64,000 bases of DNA from Anoplopoma fimbria (GCF_027596085.1 NC_072453.1:10061948-10125947); one strand, 5' to 3'; counted from the stretch's first letter, positions 44,571 through 58,383 are shown. Notes: a model not told the origin generated them from the letters alone. Translations and numbers: made by a program.

Positions 44571-45101
44571 GCTTTTAGAAGTCATCAGAACTGTATGAGC
44601 CATGTTGTATTTTTATTTTATTTTATTCTCATTGCAAAAGTGAATCCTGAAAAGTAAAATGTTTCATATTCAGTAGAATTCACGAAAGAAATCAAGTGGA
44701 AGAATGTGCTTTAATGTGCTTTTTTGCCCTTTAAGACTTACGCTCTTCTAGTCCGGGCTGCTATTGGATTGTTGAATTATTTTAGTTTGCATGGAATAAA
44801 CTACTTTTCCTCATGATGAGGATAGTTGACCATAATTATAGATTTGCAGAGTGGCACATTTGATTTGACATGTCCTCATTACTCAGAACTAATATATTGT
44901 TCTGTTTTGTGATGAAATGTCTGATGAACTCACTAGATGTCACTGTTGCTCTGTGAACACTGGAGCTCATTTATCCTGATTGTTCCTGAAGTATCATGAC
45001 GTGTTCATCCACTTTTTTAATATAAATCTGTATTTATGTATAAGAATAATAAATAATAAAACTACCATTTACTTGATCTCATTCTGATAACATGTTTTAT
45101 T

Positions 45102-45111
45102 ATGATGATGG

Positions 45112-45169
<58 letters not shown>

Positions 45170-45170
45170 A
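45102..45170. repeat. (GAT)n microsatellite
   Basis: About 22 GAT units, interrupted once near 45111. Confidence 0.97.
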
Positions 45171-45672
45171 TTTGTTTTTCAGTCTTAATACCTGCATCTG
45201 AATCATTGTCGTCATGAATGTAAATTGAGGCTCTTTAATCCAATGAACTACGTGAATGAAAGCAAATATGTACTTTAAGATCCCGGAAGTATTAGTCTGG
45301 ATCCTGCTTGGTTTTATGCTACGTTTATGGGCCGTCGGAATTTTTACGTTTCTTGTGCAAACCTATAAAAAAATATTATTATAGGTATTTATTGCATAAG
45401 CAGTAATAAATTGTTTAAAAAAAAAGTTAGCCCAAAGTTCCCATTTCCAATATGTTTTAGCAGTTTCATTTCTTAATTTTACTGTTTTTTTCCTTAATTT
45501 TGTTATTTTGGTTTTAATTTGATTTAATTATCTTTACATGTTGTATTTATTACTGATTGTTTAATTGAGTTTCTTCCCATGTAAACAAGTTGTAATTTTG
45601 TTTTCAAAGGTTCCCCATAAAAGTGTATTATTACCAGCATTCTTGTTGTTATTATTATAATTATTCCTCTTT

Positions 45673-45698
45673 TTCTTCTTCTTCTTCTTCTTCTTCTT

Positions 45699-45761
<63 letters not shown>

Positions 45762-45787
45762 GTAGTAGTAGTAGTAGTAGTAGTAGT
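45673..45787. repeat. Compound (TTC)n(TTA)n(TAG)n microsatellite
   Basis: Three abutting trinucleotide arrays, about 18 TTC, 11 TTA and 9 TAG units. Adjacent motifs differ by one or two bases. The Lys/Asn-rich minus-strand open frame is a repeat product. Confidence 0.97.
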
Positions 45788-46079
45788 TATGACTTTGTAT
45801 AAAGCTGTAGTATTGTTCCGGAGCTGTGTGTGTTTTTATTTTTATTATTTGATTTATTTTTATTTTGTTTTGGAAGTCATAGTCTAGATCTTTTTTGTTT
45901 TTGTTTTTAATCTTTGAAAAAATCCTCATACAATTTACATTTTTCTCCTATTTGTTTCACTTTTGCAGCACAAAACAGCATCATATTGTTTGATCTTCTT
46001 CTCTTCACATCCCCAAAGAATCACCTCTGTTACAAGATAAAAAAAACAACAACACTATAAACAGTTTTTTTGACGCACA

Positions 46080-46216
46080 ATCTCATGAAGCTTGAGTTTT
46101 CCAACCAGTGCCTGAACGCATCAGGAGCGCAGCGCTTTGGATGAGATTATCCTCCTTCAGTGCGACGCGGCGTTACCGCGGATCCAAACGAGCAGGAGGT
46201 GCTTTGAGACTCAAAC
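46080..46216 (+). promoter_or_regulatory. Probable hid1 promoter-proximal region/5' UTR
   Basis: A short CpG-richer stretch ('gcgacgcggcgttaccgcgg') right before the hid1 start codon, in otherwise AT-rich DNA. This is the expected look of a vertebrate housekeeping-type start region. No TATA box is evident. Confidence 0.45.
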
Positions 46217-47526
46217 ATGGGAAACGCAGACACCAAACTTCACTTCAGGAAAGCGGTGATTCAGCTCACGACCAAAACACAGGTCGGTTCTTTACAACTA
46301 AACTATTTAATGACATAGAAACGTGCGTCGGTTTGTGCGTTTGTGGTTTTAAATTGAGCCTGTGGAGATAAAGTTGGAGCGCCAGATGGTAGATTATACT
46401 GCTGCAAATAAGACACTAAGTGGAGAGGAAAAGAAGAAAAACACTGCAGTCAGTTCATAAATAAGGATTTTCACTCAAAACACAAATATATCACCTGTTT
46501 TCTCTCCTATTTTTCTCAATATTTGTGCTGTTCAAGAGGCTGTAAATACTCATTTTGGCCTTTTGGATAATCTGAATCATTCATATTCTTGTTCATTTTG
46601 TAAAATGATCCTTAAATAACTTGATCATGTAACGTTTGAATTGAGACATTACATTAGTTTCCCTGCAGGCTTCAGAAATGTGTCTACCTAGCAGGTGCAT
46701 TTAAGGTGGAACTAACTAGATGAAGTTTGATTATAAACTACAGTCACTGCTCTACAGCCTGTTTCAGTATTCTGATAATCGATTAATCGTTATTGACATT
46801 TTTAAGCTAAACATTTGATATTTTTTATGTGATAGTTAACTTGGATATCTTTTGTTTTTTGGACTAAAACAAGACATTTAAAGATGTCACTTTGGGCACT
46901 TTTCAGTATTTGTTGACTATTTAAGATGACGACTAATCAGGGAAATAACTGGCAGATTAATTGGTAATGAAAATGATCATTAGATGTTGCCTTAAAGTGG
47001 GTTTTAGTGAGTTTCCTTGTAGGTGTTTTGTGTCTCTTGTTGTTATGAATCTCTAATATGAAGTTGTATGTTTCTTTGTAGTCATTTGTGTCTCTTTGTG
47101 TTCATTTGTGTCTCTTTGTAGTTGTTTTGTGGTAATTTTGTGTATTTTAGTGGTTGTTTTAATATTTAATTTGTAGATATGTTGTATCTCTGTAGTTGTT
47201 TTTTGTCTGTTGTTGTTATGCATCTCTGTAGTTTTATGTCTCTTTGTGTCTCTTGGTAGTTTTTTTCTGTCTCTTTGTATTCGTTGTGTGTCTCTTTGTA
47301 GTTGTTTTGTGGTCATTTTGTGTATCGTTGAGGTTGTTTAATATTTAATTTGTAGAAATGTTGTATCTCTGTAGTTGTTTTGTGTCTCTTGGTAGTTTTT
47401 TCTGTCTCTTTGTATTCGTTGTGTGTCTCTTTGTAGGTGTTGTATGTCTCTTTGTGGTCATTATGAGTTAGACCTTTTGTAGGTTGTTGTAGTCTGAGGT
47501 GATGACTCTCCAGTCTCAGTCAACTT

Positions 47527-47588
<62 letters not shown>

Positions 47589-50500
47589 TTACACAGACGT
47601 ACTGTGTGTCCCCTCCTGCAGCCCGTAGAAGCCTCAGACGATGCCTTCTGGGATCAGTTCTGGGCGGACACCTCCACCACTGTCCAGGACGTCTTCGCTC
47701 TGGTGCCGGCGGCCGAGATCAGAGCTGTGAGGGAGGAGTCTCCGTCCAACCTGGCAACCCTCTGCTACAAGGTGACCTGCAGTCATGGGAGGGGGGGTCA
47801 GTCTGTGGGACGCGGTGCTTCAGTGTCTCGTTCTCCATCCTGGAGACAGTCAGAGTCAAAGGAATGCTGCTGTTTGTTGTTCCCACACTTTAAACGTTAC
47901 AGTGTTTTGTAAAGGTCAAAGGTCATTTGAGTAAGACACTTTTTTGTAGACCTGGATTTAAATAACAGAAGAGACGGGAGATTCGAGTCTTCTTGCATAA
48001 AGGAACAGATTTATAGTTGAGATAAAGAAGCTGCTTCAGAATGTTTTCGTATCAACGTCCTACATCATCTTTACCTTTTTCTTTGATCGGAAAGTTCCTG
48101 ATTTCAGTGGAAAAGAATCCAGTTTCAGACTTTTATATATGGACAAAGTTATTTTTCATATGCTTGTGTTACAGATGAATAGGGTAATGTTTTTTATTAA
48201 CTACTAGATATGTCCATGAAACTTCCCAGTTAATAACTTACATTATGACAAATTATTTTATTTTGAAATGTTTTCTTTAAATATAAAATGAGGCATTATC
48301 TAATTGGAATTTATAAATCTACAGACGTCAGAGTAGTAAAATAAACACCTAAATGTGTATTTTGATGTTTTATTTCCACTAGTCTGAAAGCAGATGTGTT
48401 ATGGAGGAAAAATAGACCAAGATCGTTAAGTATATATATTATAAGAAAAACAAAGTTTTTGCCTGTAGTTTTTGATTTTTAATAATTCTCAAATGAAGGT
48501 ATAAATAATATTTTGAAATTAAAACAAAGAGAATTACATATTCCTTTATGGGTTAAGACATTTCCGCTCATCATTCTCGCTGGATTTCCTCAGAAGTACG
48601 TTGTCACTTATCTTTTTAGAGTTAGAATTACATTTTGGAGATGTGCAGCATGATTTCTGTCGGTGGTTCAGGAGAAACAGGATAAAAAAACTGAATAAAT
48701 TTGTAATTTCTATCATAAATGTGTAGAAATCTGACTTTAAAGCATCAATAAGTGTTGTTCTCCTGTTCTTCCCTCCAGGCGGTGGAGCGGTTGGTTCAGG
48801 GTGCCGACTCCGGCTGCCCGTCAGAGAAAGAGCGTCAGACGGTTCTGAACTGCACCCGTCTGCTGACCCGCATCCTGCCGTACATCTTCGAGGACGCCGA
48901 CTGGAGAGGCTTCTTCTGGTCCACGGTGCCGGGAGCCGGAAGGTCCGGGGTACGAATCTGACACCAGATCTGCTAGAGAAAGTATAGTGGAGCAGAAACA
49001 CTCTTTATAACTTTAACATTATATTGTTTCTGTTGTGAGTGTGAAGCTACGACACTCAGAAAGTCTTCAGGGTTCAAACTGCTTCAGCGGATGTTCGTTA
49101 ATTATTTCACATTGAAGCTGGTGAAAGAGTGAACTGTAATAAGAAAGGAATGCATCAAGGAAGCAATAATTCCCCGTTTCTACAAGTTAAATTACAAACC
49201 AGCCTCTGTCTGTGTGTGTGTGTGTGTGTGCGTGCGTGTGCGTGTGCGTGCGTGCGTGTGTGCATGTTTTAGTTGTACTTTACTGTAACACCTGAAGGCG
49301 TCTCTTTCTTCTCCAGTCCCATTAACTAAATTACTGTTTTAACTATTTAGTTGACAGGAAGTCATTTAAAGAGCTATTTTCAGTTAAATGTGAGAACAAA
49401 GTGGATAATGAAATCACTGTGTTGACATTTCCTTTGGCAAAACAAAGGAAACAATTTAAACCAAAATCACAAAAACAGCAACACATTTTTATTCCGCAAG
49501 CTATAAACTAAAAATAAAAACATAATGGGGATTACAACTGTGATAAAACAAGTCTTGCTCACAGTGACGATGCTAACATGCTGATGTTTAGCACCATCTT
49601 TAGCCTGAAGAAAAACTCCAGAGGTCACCTTTAAATATTAATTGGCAGAAACCTCCTTTGAAACTACAACCCAAACTCATTATTTTAGTGAACTGACACA
49701 TGAAAAAAAGCCTTATTTTTGCATCTTTGCTGTTTTTTAAATACAAGTAGTATGATATTTATGACAGAGGTTGAATCCCGTCGGTCTGCAGACAGTTTTA
49801 GAGTTTAATCCGTCAGCAGCCTCTCAGCTCTGAGAGGATTTAAGGCCCTTTTGAGATTAGCCGGTATGATAATCCACAGCGGTTAGAAGTGATCCGTGAT
49901 TCTCAGAGCAGAATCTGTAAAATGAGACTTCTGCTGTCGAGCACACTGTCTAAAAACCTCCCCCCCCCCTCCCCTCTTCCTCCTCACGGCTGCTGGTTCT
50001 CTGGTTACCTGGTCGTCGGGGGTCCAAACACTGCCCATATTGTATCTCCCCCCTCCCTCCTCCTCCTCCTCCTGGCCAGCGGTTGAATTAAAGAGGGATT
50101 GAATGTCCCTTAATTAAAGTGTGGAACTGGAGTGAAACGCAGATCTGCAGCAGATGGAGCAGACTAATGTGTTGTTTGTGGTTAATTCAGTTTCTGTTTC
50201 TGCAGAGAAGAAACCAATGAAACCCGACATTTTCATTGAAACTCAGCTTCTCTTCATGGCCGATGCATGCAGGGTGTTGACACAATAACAGAAACATCTG
50301 TAATATAGCATAAAATCCAAATTATATATTTAATTGCATCATGTTTAAATAAATAGTTTCTCGATTTCTTACTGAGCATTAAATTAGAAGAATGATACCA
50401 CTTTAATGTCTGTATGGTACATATGTAGCTGCAGCCAGTTAGCTTAGCACAAAGACTGGAAGCAGAGGGAAACAGCTAGCCTGTCAACTAAAACGTATCT

Positions 50501-51137
50501 AAATCCACCTTTAATCTGTACACAAACAATTATGTTCTTAGTGTCAAATGTGACGTCCACTAACTCGTCTCTTGATCTTCCAGCGTTTGGACGAAGACGG
50601 CGATGAAGATGAAGCTCGGCCGCTGGCTGAATCCTTGCTGCTCGCCATCGCCGACCTGCTCTTCTGTCCAGATTTCACGGCTCAGAGCCACAAGAAGAAC
50701 AACCAGGTGAGTCCACCGCCCGTCTACATTACACTGAATTAACCATTATTATGAAAGGCAGACTTTCAGCTGAGGCCTTGTTATCCCACAATGCAGCTGG
50801 AGCAAAACACCTGCAACATTGAGCTGCAAGAATGAGTCCTGAAACCCAGAAATGAGTCACCAATTTTTGCACTTTCCTTCCTTCAGTCAATGTGTCAATT
50901 CACACAACAATAAGGGATTTTGTTCTACGATATAAAATAGGTCAGTAAATAACTTTATGGTGAATCTAGAAGCTTTTATGTGTCTTAAAAAAGTGAAAAA
51001 ATGAGACAACTTAACATCCTCACTAGAACATTAGTCGTCCTTTAGTTTAGTGGCACTTTTTTACCTTTTACAAAAGCTCTGTCATGACTGATATCAGACT
51101 AGAGACTGAATAACTTCCATATAATCAATAATTCATA

Positions 51138-51179
<42 letters not shown>

Positions 51180-54100
51180 CATTATTATTATATTCCTTTA
51201 TTGATCCCCATGGGGGAAATTCAGGTGTTGCAGCAGCTCAACTACACAGAAACAGATAATAAATACACATATTATACAATAAAATTTAAATAAAAATAGA
51301 ATAAAATAAAAAATAAGAATACAAAAAAAATATAATCTGTAAATGTAACAGTCTTTGAGATTAGAAGTTAGTGTTTTTTAATTTTAGATAGAGTCAGCAA
51401 AAGCTAGCTGTTCCGACCTGCCTCCAGTCTTTATGCTAAGCTAGGCTAACAACACCCTGAGTCTTTCCACATAAGAAGAAAACCAGCTTTCTTTGACTCT
51501 GTGTTTACTTAGTTTTAGCCCTTAAAGCTCCAGTGTCAATAACATAAAGGTCCCTGTTGTTGTTCTTCCCCTGTGGCGTTCGGTGCCACTTAGCGCCGTT
51601 ATCTCCTTCACACAACCTTTCTCAGGCACTAGCTGGAGTTAATGAGTTACTCCACAGGAGACGGACAGAGGGAGGAGTGGCCGTGTTTGTCAACTGGGCT
51701 GAGGAGGACAGGGTGGACACGTCTCCGTCACTTTGAGCAAATATGTGGTGCTGCAGAGCATGATGGGAGGTGACGGAAACGTGGCTGTTCTGCAGGTCCT
51801 TTAACATGATCACAGCTCACAGACGCCTCCAGGAAATGTTTTCTGTCAGAGAAGCCTTTGATGACGGAGGTGGAAAATGACCGTCGGCTGTCTGTGGCCT
51901 GTGAAGCATGCATGTACGTGGAAACATCTCAGATTTGAGCTTTCGCTTCCCAGGGTCAGTAAAGGGTCAGTTCACACGAGTTAATCTAAAAAAACTTCCC
52001 CCTCAGCATGCACAGATTATGAGAGAATGGGCCCCTGAACACAGACATGTAACAGGGCCACGTCCGTCCTACATAAGAACGATAGCCACAGATTAAACAA
52101 AACATCTAATTGGTCGTTTTACATCTATTTGTAGGTGTTTTGGATCAATTTGTAGACATTTTGTGTCTCTTAGAGGTCGTATTCTGCCTCTTTTAGGTCA
52201 TTTTGCATCCCTTTGTGGACGTATTGAGCCCCCTTGGTAGTTGTTTTAAGTTGGTTTCGTTGATTTGCATCTCTGTAGATTTTTTGAGTATATGTGGTGT
52301 TTTTTCTTTTATTTGTGAATATTATTTGTGTCTCTGTTATGGTTGGAATATGTCTCTTTCTTGGTGTCATTATGAGTGCCTTTCAGACAATTTGCATCTG
52401 TTTGTGGTCGGATTCTGTCTCTTTTTGGTTGTTTTGTGTCTCTTTGTGGTAAATTTGCATCTCTGGGGTAGTTTTGCTCCCAAAGAGAAACGTTAGCCCT
52501 TTCAGTAATCTGACCCCAACCCTCAGTGGAATGGAATCTGGTCCTTTAGATGGTGTTTAAACCACAGTTATATATAACATAGACATTAAACATCCAAAGT
52601 TTGCCCAGTGGGTTACAGCCAGAGTATCCAGACCTCCTAATAAAGCTGGAGAGAAAGCTAATGTACAGGATTCTTTTTATCTCTTCGAAGCTATAAAATC
52701 ATTCAAATGAAACCATTTGAGACTTTTTAGTAAAAAGTGATACAACTTTTGACAAAGATGGTGCTTTTCAGGGAGTCAGGAGCTAAAATCAATGGGTTTG
52801 TTTCTTTGTGTGGCACGGTGCCCTTTGCTGTCAGTTCACTTATGAAGAACAATGGCAGCACCTCGTCAGATCTATTCATGACGCTGTAGTTATCGGTGCT
52901 GAGGTGTCACATGCAGATACTGTCAGCTTAGTCCACTTGTTGAATCACATGGTGGAAGTAGGTGTGAACAAATATTACTGTAACTGAAGAATGCTCTGCA
53001 GAATAAATATCAATGTGTCTCCAATCGCTGAATGAGAAGTCTGTTAATTAAGATTAACTGAATATAAAAGTAAATAATACTTTTGTTTGTTTTGGTTGAT
53101 AACATTTCATTTCTTTACAGTTTTGTCCTTGTTTTAATTAACCTTCATGAAATGCATCAGGTGCTCTTTTAGCCACCTACACCCGTCAGTCGTCTCCATG
53201 ACAACCTGTCTTTTTCGTTCTCTGCTGCAGGACTCGGCCGAGGACATCCGATCCATAGACAGCTGTGAGTACATCTGGGAGGCCGGGGTCGGCTTCGCTC
53301 AGTCACCTCCTCTCAACTACGTCCACGACCTCAACAGGTGAGACGTGAAATAACAAATTCAGTGTGGGAGGTATGAATTAGAAACTATAGACTGTATATA
53401 AGAAATAGACGTAGTTGCCATGACGTTACCCATTGGTTTGTGGTGCGTTTTGAAGCTGGGATTGTGGGGATTAGGTCGTCGCTATCTTGTTTTTTTGCAA
53501 CCAGTGAACAGGAAGTGACCATATTAGGACTGAGGAGGAGTGACGTAGAGACGCCGTATACATCTCTGGTAGAGAACTGTCAATCAGTGTGTAGCCCCGC
53601 CCTAAGCATACCCTGCTTTATGGTCTGTTTGACTCTAAATGGAGCATAATTTACTAAATGAACATCATGCTGTATTGAAGAAGACTTGAAACTAGAGATT
53701 GAGACCATAAACTCATGTTTACAATGTTTACTGAGGGAATAAATCAAGAGAGAAGTAGAGTAATTTTCTCATAGACTTCTATACAACCAGAGGAGTCGCC
53801 CCCTGATGGACAGTAGAGAGAATGCAGCTTAAAGACATGAACCATTGGCTTCGCTTTTCAGAACTGGAGGTTGCTGCCTGAGCTATAAACACAAATGAGT
53901 GATATCATCTTATTGCAGATATGTTGGTCTGGCTGTAGTATAAATAACTGTGTGTGATATCTAGTAACCTTTCTAGTAACATCTGTCCGTCCTGTGTTCC
54001 TGTTCGTTCAGGACGGAGCTGCTGAAGTTGCTGCTCACCTGTCTGTCCGAGGCCATGTACCTTCCTCCGTCCTCTGAGAAGAGGAACCTCAATCCGTGGG

Positions 54101-57100
54101 TGTCCTTCTTCTGCTCCTCAGAAAACAGGTAACACAAACATGTGTCCCTAAAATCCTCTTGACTATTACTTCCTAAAGAGATACTTCCTGAATGTAAAAT
54201 TGTATTTGCATCTTTTACTACAAAGAGGACTGTGCTTTATCAGCATTTTTATGCCTCCATGCTGGTGACAGCTGTAGTTGTCCGTCCGTCCGCGATATCT
54301 TAACACCTGGAGGGAATTCTTTCAAATTTTGCATAAAGATCCACCTGTACTCAAGGATGAAATTATTAGATTTGGGGGTTCAAAGGTTACTGTGATCTCG
54401 TTTTTTTTTTTTTTTATGACAATTTTCTCACAAACATCTAATAGGATAAAATTAAGAAGTGATGAGTTTTTGGATAGACATGGGTGTAAACTGCAACTTG
54501 ACTGTTTTACAGAGACATACAACCATTCTAGTTGAGGAGAATATTAACTGTAAACACAAGTATTATATGCAAAATTAAGTTCACAGTACTTATTTTCAGG
54601 ACTGTTGTGGCTGGACTTTAAGAGGAAAATAAATAAAATGTAACAAATAAAAAAAAAAGAGGGCGACAAAAATAAGATTGTGCAAAGTCCCCAGTGGAAA
54701 ATTGCAATCTTGCATGTGCACCTGTTATGTATTAAACTACACTGTTGAAGATATGACCCCCTCGACCTCCTGTCCTCTTTCTCTTCCAGACACGCCCTGC
54801 CTCTGTTCACCTCCCTGCTCAACGTGGTGTGTGCCTACGACCCCGTCGGGTACGGCATCCCGTACAACCACCTGCTGTTCTCCGACCACCGGGAGCAGCT
54901 GGTGGAGCAGGCGGTCCAGATCCTCATCGTGACCCTGGAGCACGAGGCCGGGTCGGCCGCCAGCGCCGCCCTGCAGGCCCTCGACACCTCGGCCTCCGCT
55001 GTGGAGGAACAGGAGGTGAGAGGGAGTTTATTTTTTATTATTATAATAAAACACTGACGCTTATCCAGCATTTAAAATCCTCTCTTGTCTATTTTTCAGC
55101 CAGCTGGACCGGATAACCTCTTTGTGAATTATCTCTCCAGGATACACAGAGAAGAGGTGAAATAAAGCGAAACCGTTTAGCATTAAATATAAGATGATAC
55201 GGTGGGATGTTGAAGTGCGTGTTATGTTTTGTTCATCAGGACTTGAGCTTCATCCTGAAAGGTCTGGCTCGACTGATGAACAATCCTCTGGTCCAGACTT
55301 ACCTGCCTCATTCCAGCAAGAGGATCCAGTTCCATCAGGAGCTACTGATCCTCTTCTGGAAGTTCTGTGACTTCAACAAGGTGTGGAGCTCGGTTTTTCT
55401 GCGAATGAAACCTCTAATGAAACCCTGAAGCTACAAGCAATTAAGAAAGAGAAGTCTAGTTTCTTTCAATTCTAGCGGCGTGACTTAAAAAATGTTTTCG
55501 GATGCAGCTTTGTTTCAAAATATAGTTACTCAACCGAGGAAGTATGTTCTTTATAGAGTCTCCAACTCTCTGCAAATCACACCAAAACTATCTAGATTGA
55601 TAAATAGCACTACAGGGCGGAGGACAAATATGTATTTTTTTATTTTGTGGTGAACTGTCCCTTTTAAACAAACCATATTTGGAATCTGAACTTTCAAACA
55701 CATGCTTGTTATGTGAGCTAGCAAACTTAGTTGTGTTTGTGTGTCTTTTAGAAATTCCTGTTCTTCGTGCTGAAGAGCAGCGACGTGTTGGACGTTCTGG
55801 TTCCCATCCTCTTCAGCCTGAACGATGTCAGAGCAGATCAGTGTGAGTCACGCTTATTAATTATAATCCTGTTTGTGCACACGTTTTGAGATGTTAACTC
55901 TCATAAATCATTATTGAAAACCTCCCAAATGAATGTTTTTTGTTTTGTGCGTCTGCAGCTCGTGTGGGCCTCATGCACATCGGCGTGTTCATCCTCCTGC
56001 TGCTGAGCGGAGAGAGAAACTTTGGAGTTCGTCTGAACAAGCCGTATGCTCTCCGTGTCCCGATGGACATACCCGTCTTCACAGGAACCCACGCTGACCT
56101 GCTCATATTGGTGATGAATATTTTATATTCTTTCTTTAAAAACCTTGCAAGAATGAGTGGAGCTCTAATGCTGTTGTGACATTTCCTGTAAATATCTTTC
56201 CCCTTTGTTGTATTTTCTGATATTCCGTGAATAAATACATAAATATTCCTTTTACTTGCTCATGTTTAGATCTTCCATAAGATCATCACCGGTGGACACC
56301 AGCGGCTGCAGCCTCTGTTTGACTGCCTGCTCACAATAATAGTGAACAGTGAGTGTCTTTAGTGAAATGTCGCTCTCTTGTGGATGAATATAAGAGTGTT
56401 TTAGAGCCTCTGTTTCCTGCCCTCCAACAGTTTCTCCTTATCTGAAGAGCCTGTCCATGTTGGCGGCCAACAAGCTGCTCCACCTGCTGGAGGCCTTCTC
56501 CACGCCCTGGTTCCTCTTCTCCTCCCGACAGAACCACCACCTGGTCTTCTTCCTGCTGGAGGTCTTCAACAACATTATCCAGTATCAGTTTGATGGTGAG
56601 AATGCGAGACAAAGTGAAGTCAAATAAACAAAAGTTACGGTGCTGTTCTCCTCCACCCGCCAACTGAAAATCTCCCTCACAGGTAACTGCAACCTGGTGT
56701 ACGCCATCATCAGGAAGAGAAACGTTTTCCACCAGCTGGCCAACCTGACGTCCGACGCAGCGTCCATTCAGAAGGCGCTGCAGAGGAAGAAGAAGTCTGG
56801 GATCTCCAGGAGCAACTCTACAGAGACGGAGACCATGGAGGGCTCCAGACCTGCTGGTCCTGCTGAGCCTGGAATGCTCAAAGCCAGTTTAGCGGCAACT
56901 CCAGGTACGAATAATTATACACTAAAGCTTTGTTTATACTCGGATGAGCCTCCACAGATAAAAGTGTGTACAGAGGCGTTTATACTCGCTGTGCTGTGCG
57001 CTGCGTTATTCTCTGAAACACCAGAGGGCGTACAAACAAAATGATCTATGAAGAATCAAAATTCTTCATAGATATTTACATAGACGGTAGGTGTAAGCGA

Positions 57101-58383
57101 CAAAACGCCATAAACCAACTTCCGCAATGCTAAGGAGGGATTGAAATGATCTGTAAACTTATGTCATATATTCAGGGACTACTTTATTGCCTCTATACAA
57201 GCCCTGTAAAGAAAAAAGTCAACTATTTAATGCCTAATAAAACGGCTTATTAAAAAAATAGCGATAGCAAGAAATATTGTCATATTAAAAAAACGATTCT
57301 GCCTCCTTCAGGAATCGATAAGATAACAGAGAAGTCCCAGGTGAGCTTGGACGGTACGATGGTCACTGTTCCTCACTTAAACTCCACACAGACGCCTGCT
57401 GACTCCAGCGCTGAAGCTGCAGTCAGCGACACGGAGTCCAACTCAGAGAGAGACCACGAGGTAAAAACAATCAAACCTTCACATCTGTCTCACTCTCTAC
57501 TTCTGTCTGCAGTTATAGTGACTCCCATGCGTTTATTTTGAAAGGTCTCCCTCGCAGAGTCAGAGGCAGCGAGGAGTCGGTTGTCGAGTGTGTCGTCATC
57601 GGCGGCCTGGAGCGCCAGCACAGACTGGGTGAGTAGAAGTATTTTATCTACCGTTATGTTTTTATCCTCCGTTCTTTATTTTTACTCTCCATCTTTTTGT
57701 TGATCCTCCATCAGGTGTCGTCATGGAAGACCAAACTCCCTCTACAGACCATCATGCGGCTGTTACAGGTGCTGGTGCCTCAGGTGGAGAAGATTTGCAT
57801 CGACAAGTAAGAGATTATAAAACTTCATATCTCAGAAGCAAATAGACTATATGATTTATTTGTTAGGTGTTAAATGGGGCACAATATATTACAAATATCA
57901 CAGTTACCTTCTGTGGTTCTGTGGTTAGTTAAAAGTTCCTCACTGTCACTTTCAGATATAAATATTGATTTTGTGCAGCTTTAATCATTCAGATTAACTC
58001 GTGTTGTCATCGTCCTCAGGGGTTTGACAGACGAGTCAGAAATCCTGAAGTTCCTTCATCACGGTACGCTGGTCGGCCTGCTGCCCGTCCCTCATCCCAT
58101 CCTCATCAGGAAGTACCAGGCCAACGCCGGCACCGCCATGTGGTTCCGAACCTACATGTGGGGCGTCATCTACTTACGGTAAAACACACTGAACACCAGC
58201 ACATTGTTTATTTTACATGTTATATGATAAATATATTATATTTTCAACCTGGTCTGGTTTGATTAAATCCTGGTTTAAGTTTTTAACAATGACTTATTTT
58301 TCCTCTCTTGTTGCCGTAGCAACGTGGATCCTCCAATCTGGTACGACACGGACATACGGCTCTTTGAGATCCAGAGGATTTAG
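46217..58383 (+). CDS. hid1: HID1 domain-containing protein (dense-core vesicle/trans-Golgi factor)
   Basis: Peripheral trans-Golgi protein needed for dense-core vesicle formation and neuropeptide/hormone sorting. Nineteen coding exons (46217-46282, 47622-47771, 48779-48949, 50584-50706, 53231-53337, 54012-54128, 54790-55015, 55100-55156, 55240-55380, 55752-55842, 55959-56110, 56270-56348, 56431-56595, 56683-56904, 57312-57460, 57545-57628, 57715-57806, 58020-58178, 58320-58383) join in frame to 804 residues, close to the mammalian length (about 788). It begins MGNADTKLHF: Gly2 is a likely N-myristoylation site, as known for HID1. Mostly helical and leucine-rich, with no membrane helix. A Ser/Lys/Glu-rich, probably disordered segment spans about residues 585-715. 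Several introns hold repeats (21-bp blocks, a 490-bp-family copy). Tail-to-tail with the otopetrin gene, matching mammalian HID1-OTOP3 linkage. Confidence 0.95.
47030..47480 (+). repeat. 21-bp degenerate repeat block 6, hid1 intron 1
   Basis: Units of the GTGTCTCTTTGTAGTTGTTT type, same strand as hid1, ending about 50 bases before a CA array. A longer sub-unit duplication is visible: 'aatatttaatttgtaga' followed by the same words occurs at about 47160 and 47340. Confidence 0.87.
47529..47587. repeat. (CA)n microsatellite before hid1 exon 2
   Basis: About 29 CA units, ending 34 bases before the hid1 exon 2 start at 47622, so it sits in the splice-acceptor neighbourhood. Confidence 0.97.
49210..49265. 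repeat. (GT)n/(GC GT) microsatellite, hid1 intron 3
   Basis: GT units then mixed CGTG units; alternating purine-pyrimidine throughout (Z-DNA-prone composition). Confidence 0.93.
50400..50490 (+). repeat. 'TTAGCTTAGCAYAAAGA' dispersed repeat, hid1 intron 3
   Basis: 'cagttagcttagcacaaagactgg' type text, split here as 'agttagcttagcacaaagac', followed by 'aacagctagcctgtcaacta'. An inverted relative lies at 51400-51450 in intron 4. Confidence 0.6.
51139..51345. repeat. (TTA)n array with retroelement-like tail, hid1 intron 4
   Basis: TTA units lead into 'tttattgatccccatggggg', 'aaattcaggtgttgcagcag' and then A-rich sequence. The 'ttgatcccc..gggaaatt' phrase is typical of RTE/Rex-type LINE 3' ends in fish. 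Confidence 0.6.
52010..52495 (+). repeat. 21-bp degenerate repeat block 7 with leader, hid1 intron 4
   Basis: Begins with the leader containing 'atgggcccctgaacacagac', as at 10980. It runs into degenerate TTTGTGGTCATTTTGCATCTC-type units. Open frames over it are shadows. Confidence 0.82.
53386..53880 (+). repeat. Interspersed 490-bp family, copy 5, longest copy
   Basis: Runs from 'atagactgtatataagaaat' to 'gaactggaggttgctgcctg' within hid1 intron 5. It begins about 48 bases after the exon 5 donor. No inverted terminal repeats or tRNA-like head are obvious, so class unassigned. Confidence 0.88.

Larger units (their letters stand above)
43390..46079. other. plau-hid1 divergent intergenic region
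   Basis: Carries the plau upstream region on one side and the hid1 upstream region on the other. In between are an AAT run near 43737-43760, a 490-bp-family copy (44148-44570) and two trinucleotide arrays. No gene supported. Confidence 0.55.

Noticed and set aside
45561..45929. Lys/Asn-rich minus-strand open frame
   Set aside because: Product of the compound trinucleotide array.
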